A stretch of 64,000 nt of DNA from Calycina herbarum. Lineage: Eukaryota; Ascomycota; Leotiomycetes; Helotiales; Pezizellaceae. The notes beneath the pieces are model-generated. The model was not told the DNA's origin. It saw only the letters and a program-made list of their open reading frames with translations, and ran no database searches. The stretch spans positions 124,001 to 188,000 of the forward strand of contig LLEY01000112.1 in NCBI GenBank assembly GCA_001414485.1. Direction: 5' to 3'. Positions 23,127 through 31,794 of this stretch are shown piece by piece (position 1 is the first letter of the stretch; the number at the start of each line of letters is the position of its first letter). The translations under genes were made by a program, and so were the position numbers.

Positions 23127-24146
23127 TTAAAAATTAGGACCCTGGTTATTGACCCATCCATAAGAGCAATCTTGTCTCTCGATAAGATGGTATCGAGTAC
23201 AGAAGCATCTGAAATGCCAAATCTTATACTATCTCAATATTAGCAACTCCATCTCACCAAAACAAACCAAGAGGGGAAAACTTACGTGAGTCAAATTGTG
23301 TCTCACAGCAGTAGGCCATCCAGGACAATACATCATCTGATGTCCTCCCGTTCCAGAACCCAATTGATCTCTCTTCTCAAGAGCAGTAGAATTGACCACA
23401 GCAGTTTCATTCCCCTTCCCATATTGGGTAAGAGGGCCCGAGACACCTGCCAAAGCCTTCGCAATCTTTTCGACGGAATCTGAAATGGTGGCAGCGATAG
23501 TTGCGTTCATAGCTGCTTCCTGGATAGACCAAGAACCAGCTGCGGGATCCCGCTTCTCAACCGCCGCAGTCTCATTCCCCTTTCTAAGTGAGGAAAGGGG
23601 GGAAGGCATCTTTTCCAACTCTGCGAAGGCTTCTGCGATGGCGAGAGTTACGTTCATCTCCCTGAAGGCATTTCCCCAGATGGCAGTTGAGTTCTCTGCC
23701 CCAGTTTCCCTTTTGTCAACCGCAGTTTTATCGAGCATAACGTCAAAGTTCTTCCTCATAGTGGCGAGGTCTGTTTTGTTGGCTCTGATAGCCTCAAGAG
23801 CTCGAAGGAAGGAATTTCCCTCAAGTCGTTGACTGAAGTCATGCCAGCTTTCGCCTTCAATGGTCATCACATGTTCAACACTATGGACCTGGGTGTTGTT
23901 GGTGCCGAAGAGGAGGTTGAAGAGGGGCTCTCTTGGGGCGAGGCCTGTGGTCTTTGGCTTGGTTGCCCAGTCGCGGTCGAAGTTATGGCACCCAATGGCA
24001 TGGCCCCTGACGACGGCGATGGGGACACAAGTGTCGTTGAGGGTCAAGGGGGCGACGACCTTTCCCATTTGTTCGGTGCTGCCTACTACTGCTCTGGCGG
24101 AAGCCAAAGAGGCGAAAGCGAGGATGAGGATCTTTGGAAGATACAT
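23127..24146 (-). CDS. Secreted precursor with Kex2-flanked repeats, about 320 aa
   Basis: Starts at the ATG at 24146, which begins a signal peptide (YLPKILILAFASLASARA). Exon 1 is 24146-23286 (287 aa) and ends at a GTAAGT donor. The best acceptor is at 23229, giving a 57-nt intron and a Cys-containing 33-aa tail ending in NNQGPNF (stop at 23127). An alternative TTTCAG acceptor nearer 23194 gives a shorter tail. Kex2-type Lys-Arg sites follow acidic or aliphatic residues at residues 145-146 (VDKR), 198-199 (VEKR) and 258-259 (LEKR). Each of the last two is preceded by KGNETA(A/V)V. The blocks between them are alike in order: a Trp, an Ala-rich helix, an Asn-glycosylation site, an SPL/GPL turn, then KGNETA and KR. 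This is the architecture of Kex2-processed repeat proteins, which yield several secreted peptides. Six or more N-glycosylation sequons are present. I do not recognise a named family. Confidence 0.65.
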
Positions 24147-24847
24147 TTTTGTTTGGAGATTGTTCGAAAGTGAAAATGAAATCTTGATGGAAAGCTTAGA
24201 AGTAAGTAAAGGATGGAGAGAGGAAATCATCTGGGGATTTGGGTCTTTAATATATAGCGAAACTGCTAACTCTTAGTGGGCTTCTAGAATCTGACATTGG
24301 AATACCTCTAAGGGAGTTGAAAGTGAACGGTGCCAGACTAGAATACACCGGACTGGTACAAGGCTGTCACATTTCCCAAGCTAGTTTTGGTGTCTTGTAC
24401 TATGACAAGGAAATTGGAACACTAATAAATTGAAAGTGAGTTCACCTGAAAGTAACAACTAATCGTATTGAGAAAAGGATGTCATATATCCTAGACTAGT
24501 AATGGTGAGTCCTAAATAATAACAAGGGAAATAGCAATACTAGAAAATTGAAATGAAATCACCTGGAAATAGCAACCAACCATATAGGCCCATAATACAG
24601 AAAGCTAGCAGGCGAGAATTGACAGGAGTTTAGATTGATGCCTTCTTGAAGCGCAAATACTCCTCCTCTCCAATGAGTATGGAGCTGAACAATGAAAATG
24701 ATTGACCACTTGAGCGAACTTCATCTGATGAGCACTCTGGTATCATCATAAAAAAAATACCCGAGCTATTGGTGACGTCTTGAAGAACAGAAAGAAAAAA
24801 ATTTCGCCCCAAAGACGACTTTGTAGAATGCTCTAATTGCTGTTAAT
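24147..24847. other. Intergenic with a diverged direct duplication
   Basis: About 700 bp, AT-rich. Around 24409-24470 and 24522-24580 two segments align loosely (acaaggaaattggaacacta and acaagggaaatagcaatact, each followed by AAATTGAAA and a TCACCTG block). This looks like an old tandem duplication of roughly 115 bp. No gene. Confidence 0.4.
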
Positions 24848-26173
24848 CTACACGGACATATCCCCAAGCAAAATTCGTAGCGTCCAACCTTCGTACTCCA
24901 TCCAGAGCCTCTGCCGATATCTTTCCACATGGTGACAAGCACCGTAATTGTGAATGTATTCACAATCACATATGCGCCTAGTTTCGTAAAAAACTAGCTC
25001 CAATGTCAGATCCGTATCTGGATAATTTTTGAAGTTAGACACACTCGAATCGTGACAAATTGACTCAAACGAGCCTTGTCTATCAACCTCAAGAATATCG
25101 ACCCAATCATCCTCATCCTCCACTTTGAAATCGAGATTCCTGGCTTGACAAAACATGGTGGCTATCTCCTCCATGGTAGTGAGTAACGGGACGAAGAGTT
25201 CGAGACTATTATGATCTTGGGCCGTAACAGTCACCCTCGTTCTATGGGCGTCCCTTTTCATGTCATATTCTTGCCTGCGCTGGAGGAAGTCGAGCTTTCG
25301 CGGGAGTGTAACCATTGGTTTGCGTTGTATATTAGGCTTCTCCCACCGTCGCCCTCCATCGGATGTAGGTGATTCGTTTAGGTTGGCAAAGCGTTCGTAG
25401 GATCGTTGTGACCAGAGAGCCTTGGACTCCCAAAACAGATGATCCTCGTCTTCCAATTCAGGAAACTCGTCAACGAAAATTGGGTGGTAGAGCTCTTCAT
25501 CTCCTGCCCATACTAAGCTTTCCATTACATCCCATTTGTCCAGAAAAACAAGGGTGGCACAATCCTCGTCCAGTGGAGGATCGTACGAAGGAACGAACAT
25601 AAGATTTTTAACATTGCCAAACTCAGTCAGGACTTTGTTAATAAACACAAGACTCATAATGTTGTCGGGGTATTTTCCATCATATATTGCGAGATTTCGG
25701 ACTTTTCTGATATCTTCATTGAGGTGTTCCGGACCGAAAGAGAATTCGACGACTGAGTATTCTCCATCGGCACCATGATCCCAATCCAGGTACAAGATAT
25801 CCACTTCAAAATTGAACCAGGTGGAGGGAGCGACATAATCAGTCCCAAATGACTTTGTATATATTGTTCTCGCGACCAAATGTGATTCTCTGCAAGCAAA
25901 GAAGAGTGACGGCACGCTTCGGGATTGGAAACTGTAATAGGGCTCTGGCACCTGGGTAGTTCGTACCTGCATGGGTTGGTTATCCATATAGAAGAAGCAC
26001 ATAGTGTGCGGGCCTTCGAAAGGCGCTTCCGACCCTACCCTCGAGCATGTATGACCGTGGCCGACTCTTTCGAGGTGTACTATGCGCGGGAATACTGCTG
26101 CTTCCCAAATCATATGCCGAATCTCGAATGCGAGGGAGGAGAATCGAGGGAACGACGTTGCTGCGGAAGCCAT
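24848..26173 (-). CDS. 2EXR domain protein, 441 aa
   Basis: I place the start at the ATG at 26173 because the conserved domain begins right after it; the open frame runs further upstream without similarity. FPRFSSLAFEIRHMIWEAAVFPRIVHL is the hallmark of the fungal 2EXR domain (F-x-x-L-x-x-E-I-R-x-x-I-W, then PR-hydrophobic). The region LFFACRESHLVARTIY (residues roughly 100-125) is the usual second block of this family. FNFEVDILYLDW is the usual third. The rest is acidic, with a Cys/His-containing C-terminal segment (CDCEYIHNYGACHHVERY). Members are abundant and expanded in filamentous ascomycetes; their biochemical role is unknown. No introns. Confidence 0.85.
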   Translation of the reverse strand: MASAATSFPRFSSLAFEIRHMIWEAAVFPRIVHLERVGHGHTCSRVGSEAPFEGPHTMCFFYMDNQPMQVRTTQVPEPYYSFQSRSVPSLFFACRESHLVARTIYTKSFGTDYVAPSTWFNFEVDILYLDWDHGADGEYSVVEFSFGPEHLNEDIRKVRNLAIYDGKYPDNIMSLVFINKVLTEFGNVKNLMFVPSYDPPLDEDCATLVFLDKWDVMESLVWAGDEELYHPIFVDEFPELEDEDHLFWESKALWSQRSYERFANLNESPTSDGGRRWEKPNIQRKPMVTLPRKLDFLQRRQEYDMKRDAHRTRVTVTAQDHNSLELFVPLLTTMEEIATMFCQARNLDFKVEDEDDWVDILEVDRQGSFESICHDSSVSNFKNYPDTDLTLELVFYETRRICDCEYIHNYGACHHVERYRQRLWMEYEGWTLRILLGDMSV

Positions 26174-26983
26174 CGTTCGTGAAGTACTAGATAGGGAGAT
26201 CGATGGAGAGCGAACGCGATAGATTGGTTTGGAGGCAGGTTTAGATCGCTGCGGGAAATTGGCTAGTAGCGGGTTCAATCCTAAATCGCTTGTTATTATG
26301 TTGGTAGTTTGATACAAAACTCGCTGTTACTTAGAGTTATTGGTATTGTTGGGTAGAAAGCCAAGGACAGGGGCCTGTTTAAGTCCATGGTCTCACCCCT
26401 GAAAACACGTGAGCACATGATTTGGTCCGGAAATGGTAGAATTCTTTTATTTACTATTACAAAATCCTGTTACTCTGTACAAATTAGAAGAACTTCGAGT
26501 TGGCTTTAATTAAAGTACTCTCGCTGTTTGGCTATCTCTTGATGTGGCGGTAATGCCTCTTAGACCTCCGGATTCGTGGTCTCTCGCTTGAGAAGCCGTT
26601 TCTTCGCGTTGACGATCACCTCCTGTAATGATGTGGGGAATCCTAATTAACTTCCACTTGGATGTTTCGAGAATGAGTCGTTGATGGCTCTTTCTATGGT
26701 TGAAGATATCCAGTTCCAAAATTCGAGTCATAGTGGGGCTTCTCAGGTGGCATGTCCACGTTGCCCCTTGGTTGCTAGGGTCCCACTTTCCTTGTTTACC
26801 ACCGTCACTTTTTTAACAAAACCATCCACCACCCAACCGACTTCCTCTCCTCACCACTCCACATCCACAACTTGATCAATCACCTGCATCTGCATCTGCA
26901 CCCTTCAAGACACAATTGATAAACTTCAGTCCCCCAAATCGCAAAAACAAATCAATCACTTCTTCCCAAACACTCAATCCGAT
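26174..26983. other. Divergent intergenic region
   Basis: About 810 bp between divergent genes, hence both promoters. The part next to the Spo12-like gene (26820-26980) is CA/CT-rich, as expected for a leader. No coding frame supported. Confidence 0.5.
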
Positions 26984-27454
26984 ATGTCTTCCAACGTTCT
27001 CGCCGACAAGGACATCAATGCCTCCGCTACAGGTGCTGCGACAAACACTGGTGGAAAGGTCGACGTCAACAGCATGGACTACCATCGCCAGGTTCTCCAG
27101 AGCAAGCTTGATCAACAACAGTATGCGTCTTTCTCCTCTTATCCACGCCTCTCTTCAATCCGATCTCTTGCTAACATTCTCTCTCCAGGGGCAAGCAATC
27201 ATACATCTCTCCCTCCGACACCATCATGAGCCCATGCACAGCCAAGCTCAGCGCATACCGCAACAAGCAAGTTGGAAAGTAAGTAGCACATCCTCTTCTC
27301 CATCCCCAAGATCGACTCTAACATCCAAACCAGGGCCAAGCCAAAATCCCTCTTCGCAAAGACCTCCGCAAAGACCCTCCAAGGTGGCAGCTCCAGCCTG
27401 TTTGGCAAGCAAATCCCAAGTTCCACCGAGGAGAAGAAACTAGACAGCCAATGA
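26984..27454 (+). CDS. Spo12-family protein, 115 aa
   Basis: Three exons: 26984-27120, 27189-27278 and 27334-27454. Introns use GTATGC and GTAAGT donors; joins are phase 2 and phase 2, and the whole is 348 nt. Residues about 49-68 read ISPSDTIMSPCTAKLSAYR, matching the short conserved SP-x-D-x-x-x-SPC-x-x-KL core that defines the Spo12 family. Spo12 acts in the FEAR network that frees the phosphatase Cdc14 in anaphase, and its core carries CDK-type Ser-Pro sites, two of which are seen here. The N-terminus is polar; the C-terminus is basic with KAKPKSLFAKTSAKTL. The family call rests on this one core. Confidence 0.65.
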
Positions 27455-28310
27455 CCTCCCTATCGCACCTTCGCGTTGTGTGTATAAGACGACGACCTTT
27501 GTACCAACACTATAATGACCTTCCGATGTATTTTCTCCAGTCTGCGAACTTCAGACTAGATCGATACCATCTTCACGACCCTTTCTTCTTCTCAACGACC
27601 AACAAACCTTTTCAAAACAAATACTTCTTCACAGCACGACACATGGCAGGGGCATATCAATAGGGGAATTATCGGTTTTGATCAAATGGAAACTTGGCTA
27701 TGCGCGGTGGGCTCTGCGAGGCCTTGGGAATTCTTGTTATGACTGGCATTGGGAAATGGAGTTCTTTCGGTAGTCTTGCTTTCTGTGGTTCTTGTTTTTG
27801 ATAGGCATTCTATCGTTAGGGTTCCTTCTTTACTTGGACATGACCAGGGAATTGATGAATAATTATGACCTCCATCTTTCTCTTCCAAATGATGTTTTCC
27901 CAATTGTCGCATTTGCGAAATAAATACCTGAGTCCAGCCACATTATAAGCCACCCCAATGCGCAACCCCTTGCTCAATTCCCCTGTTCGCAGCAATCCGT
28001 TGTTCAGGCACCACACGATCTGGACAGTCCGCCGACTTCATAATGCTTGATATATATTGTTCAGATGTAGGCTGAAAACTCAACCAACCTCTGTAATATT
28101 GCAGACATAGAATTTGCTAGGAATCAAAGAAGTGATATTTCGTTGACGAACGAGTGAAGAGATAGAACTAATATTTCTAAGTGTTAAGAGAGTTGAAGGG
28201 GTGAAAGAAGATAATAAATATTTCCAATCTCGAGAGACATTCTCAAGGACTAACACTTGTTTATATGAACGTGGAACTCTAGGCTCGACGAAGCATCGCG
28301 ACTCTTCAAG
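27455..28310. other. Intergenic, 3' side of the Spo12-like gene
   Basis: About 850 bp without a supported gene. Short minus-strand frames at 27682-28016 have no protein-like features. Confidence 0.45.
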
Positions 28311-28860
28311 CCATTCCTAGCTTACCCACGAATAGCTCCGTTTTAAAATAAGCCGGGCTATCTCTAGGTCACCTATGAATAGCAGGGGTATTTTCTAGCT
28401 ATTTGTAGGCAACGCAGGGATAGCTTGGACATCGGGCTACCAGGCTGTTCACAGGTAGATCACAAATAGCCAGGAATATTATGAGCTTGAAAGTATATTG
28501 CTATTTATAGATTACCTCAGGATTTTAATATATAACGATTTTAGAGAAGTGCAACTTTTTCTAGGTGACCTACTAATAGCATAGTTTACAAACTTGATAG
28601 ATGGCTATTTGTAGGTTACCTAGGAATAGCACCGAATTGGAGAGTTATAGCTATTCATGGGTAGCCTAGGAATAGGTTGAATAGCAAGTTCAAAAGATTA
28701 CCGCGGTTCGTAGGTTACCTGGGAATAAGACAGTTTTTGACAGGTATGGCTATCTGTGAGTAGCCTACCGATGGCTCGGTTTTTATAGGTTTTCTCCCAA
28801 TAGCACTATATTCTCAAAAACTCGAAAGCATATCTATTTGTTACCCAAGAGCATCACGGA
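28311..28860. repeat. Array of dispersed 27-bp imperfect palindromes (locus A)
   Basis: At least ten degenerate copies of a 27-bp unit made of the arm GCTATTNGTAGGT, one central base, and the arm ACCTACNAATAGC. Clear copies are at 28357-28383, 28398-28424, 28444-28470, 28604-28630, 28650-28676, 28703-28729 and 28749-28775. Weaker ones are at 28500-28526, 28554-28580 and 28778-28804. Spacing is irregular (about 20-130 bp). The left arm is the reverse complement of the right, so each copy can form a hairpin or bind a dimeric protein. The same unit recurs at 46.55-46.98 kb. Confidence 0.8.
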
Positions 28861-29220
28861 TTCGGAGAGTTACTACTGTTCATCGCCTAGTAATCCTAGG
28901 TAATCTCTCAACACAGGCCGAGACAGGTGAAACCAGATCTTCTTCGCCTAAAATTGCCCAGTGCATACCACCTGAAATCCAAAAGCATCGTCGCAATAAT
29001 CGAACTTTCCTCGTCAAACCATCATCAACAAACACACACTAGCGCAACATCTCGACATAAGAGCTCTTGCCGTTCTCGAAAGTTTACTGCGAGCTGATAC
29101 ATTGATATCTTGGCCTGAATTAAACTTCAAGAGAAAGCGTGGGCTTCCATCAAGATTGGCACCACAAGCACGTGTAAATTGTAGTTATTTTTGAGGTACG
29201 AATTCTTGTGTAACCTCGTC

Positions 29221-29480
29221 TTTTTAGCCCCCAAACTTCATGTCGAGTAAGCCAGCAGTAAGCCAGCAGTAAGCCAGCAGTAAGCCAGCAGTAACCCGCG
29301 AGTAAGCCACACGTAATCCATTAGTAAGCCACGAGTAATCCAAGAGTAAGCTACATAAAATTTGGGGGCCAAAAAGAGTTGCGGGTAAGCCGAAGATTTA
29401 AAAAGTAAGCCAACAGTAAGCCACCAGGTAAGCCAACAAAATGGCCAGTAAGCTACATAACATTTGGGGGCCAAAATTGG
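29221..29480. repeat. 11-bp AGTAAGCCAGC tandem array with inverted ends
   Basis: Four or more near-perfect 11-bp units (GTAAGCCAGCA) lie at 29247-29291. Degenerate AGTAAGCCAC / AGTAATCCA units follow to about 29440. The left edge (tttttagcccccaaactt then catgt at 29221-29243) is the inverse of the block agctacataacatttggggg (29450-29469), which is followed by ccaaaa. A second copy of that block is at 29348-29375 and a decayed third at about 29560-29588. So the array is bounded by inverted GCCCCCAAA / TTTGGGGGC ends. The minus-strand open frame over it is only a by-product of the 11-bp period. Confidence 0.75.
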
Positions 29481-29909
29481 CGGGTAAGCCATCCGTTCAG
29501 TAACCTTCCAAAAGAAGAGTAAGCTATTAAATGTCTAGTGAGCTACGAAATGTCTAGTGAGCTATGAAAATATTTGAGGGCCAAAATGGGGTCACGAGAA
29601 AGTCGTGGACTTATCCGAACGACCCCATTGAATGGCGGAAGTAGTTGTGTGAGGAGAATTTGGAAACATCGTTACTCCTCTATTGTTCTAGGGTAACTTC
29701 CCAGTTTACTTAGGTAAAATGATGAGTGGAACGCTCACCAATTTCCTCACTTGAGAATCAGATTTTTATTTGCAAGGAGCAGCTTCGACGAAAGAGTGAC
29801 TGCAGTGGTGAAAAGGAAACCCGAAACAAAAGAATAGAGAAGACATAAGTTTTGTATTCAGCAACAAGCTCAAACTCAGAATAGTCTCAACCTAGAGTAC
29901 GAAGCTCCT

Positions 29910-31521
29910 CTAAGCCCGCCAATTGCTAATAATACTAACCACATCCTCATCCGCAACCATATGTCCCAACCCCACCCTCTGCGGCACATGTCTAGCACTA
30001 GCCCCCCAAACAAGCGCGTACTTAAAAGTATCCTTCAAAGTGCGATGAATCTGATCGCAAACATCCTCAATAGTACTCTTACTCCTCACAATCAACGCCT
30101 CCCCAAAATCCGGATCCACCCCCTTCCTCTTCGTATAAATCCTAATCAATCTCAACTCCTGCCAACACCGCTCAACGACATCCTTGATCCCCAAATCTAG
30201 TTCACAGGACATGACGACGGTGTGCGGTTCGCGAGCGAGCTTGTCGAGGAAATCGAGCGATACAGAATCGATTTTGTTGTAGATGTAGAGACAGCGGATG
30301 TACTTCCGGTGGTCTTTCATGATTACGTCTATGAAATCGTCGACTGTTACGTTTTCGTCGCGGACGAGGACTTCGCAGTTTAGGATCTTGTAGTCGCGGA
30401 GGATGTTGTAGACCATTTTTTGATCGAGGTGTTTGGGGGGTGTTTGGAAGGTGATTTTCATTCCCCCGGCGGTTTTGGGTTTGAGGTAGATGTTTCTGTT
30501 TTGTTTTTTAACTTGCTGTTTTCTCATTTCCGAGCATCATGGTTGGAAAGGCGAGAGTTCCGGGGGTTGTTCCGCGAACAATCCTTCCCTCTAGGACATA
30601 TGTTTGAAGAGATTTGGAAGAATCAAGAAATTCCGCTTCTCATTCTCCCAGACCGTTTCGAACAACATCCATAATTGTTCGACAAAATTCGAGACAACAA
30701 GAACAGGGGGTATACAACAACACAAGAAATAGAGAAGCAATCAAAAAAAGAGAGATACTAACGGCGGCTCCCTATTCAACCTAATCCCCACAGCCTCCAA
30801 CTCCGCCTCCAAAAGCGTCCTCTGCTCCGCCTTCTTAGTAGCATCCAAAATCATACAAATCATATCACTAGTCTTAGCCGCACTAATAACCTGTCTACCT
30901 CTCCCTTTCCCCTCACTAGCCCCCTCAATAATACCCGGCAAATCGAGGATTTGGATCTCCGCGCCTCCATACTCGAGAACACCGGGGATAGCGGTCAAAG
31001 TCGTGAAGGAGTAGGCCGCGACTTCGGATTTCGTTTTGGTGATTTTAGAGAGGAAGGTCGATTTTCCGACGGAGGGGAAACCGACGAGGGCGATTCGTGC
31101 GTCGCCCGATTTGGAGACGTCGAAGCCAGCTCCGCCGCTGGAACCTGCTCCTGGACCGGGCTCGAGGAGTTGGGCTCTGTAGCGGGCGAGTTTTCTGGAG
31201 GAAGAGAGTGAGTTTTATGCGTCGTATTTGATGAGAGAGACTCACCCTTTGAGGAGACCAAGATGATATTCTTGGGGAAAGTCAGCTTTGATCACGTGCT
31301 AGGAATGATAACTCTTGCATACCGGTGGCCTTGTTTTCTAATTTGAAGTTAGTACAATGAGTCTTTATTATGGGGAATCTTGGGGTCGCCTTGTTGGCTC
31401 ATCAAACTCACTTTGGGTCCTCCGCATCTCATCTTCGATCCTGCGTCATTGTCAGTTTATTGGCGCGCACTTTGCAACATGAGTATACTCACTCCTTGAT
31501 CTTCTCCGTGATGTTCACCAT
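29910..31521 (-). CDS. RBG1: RBG1/DRG1 developmentally regulated GTPase, 371 aa
   Basis: Obg-HflX-like GTPase that with its Tma46/DFRP partner binds translating ribosomes. Six exons: 31521-31493, 31440-31412, 31337-31323, 31270-31246, 31194-30763 and 30495-29910; all joins keep frame and total 1116 nt. The first four exons are only 29, 29, 15 and 25 nt and encode [19 protein letters not shown], then [15 protein letters not shown]1 is GFPSVGKST (71-79), switch I/G2 has [11 protein letters not shown], and G3 is DLPG (117-120). G4 is NKID in exon 6, and the C-terminal TGS domain ends with [13 protein letters not shown]. Length equals the yeast and human proteins. The last intron is 267 nt, long for this window. 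Confidence 0.95.
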
Positions 31522-31794
31522 CTTGGCGATTCTTTAGCTCTCACGGGTGATGTGTTTTTAGATAAGTTACCACGAATGTTCTGTCATATCAAAATTCAAG
31601 ACGGGATGCTGCTGGATTTTTGAACAGCCTTGGTGGGGCAAAAGCGGCAAGAAGCGGCAGAATTATGAAGCTAACCTCATTAAGCACTGATTAAGACATG
31701 TACAATTCAACCCCTCCTTCACCCATTCACTAACAATCATAATATCCTACAAACTCCAACCCAACGACATCCAAACGCCAAAATTCTGAACAAC

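Noticed and set aside
26255..26290. GGGTTCAATCC, resembling a tRNA B box
   Set aside because: No A box at the right distance and the flanks do not fold into a cloverleaf.
29247..29300. CRISPR-like look of short regular repeats
   Set aside because: Units are contiguous 11-mers without spacers, in a eukaryotic genome.
29238..29492. Minus-strand frame translating to a repetitive Leu/Trp-rich 'membrane' sequence
   Set aside because: Product of the 11-bp tandem array read in rotating frame; no start context, no conservation expected.
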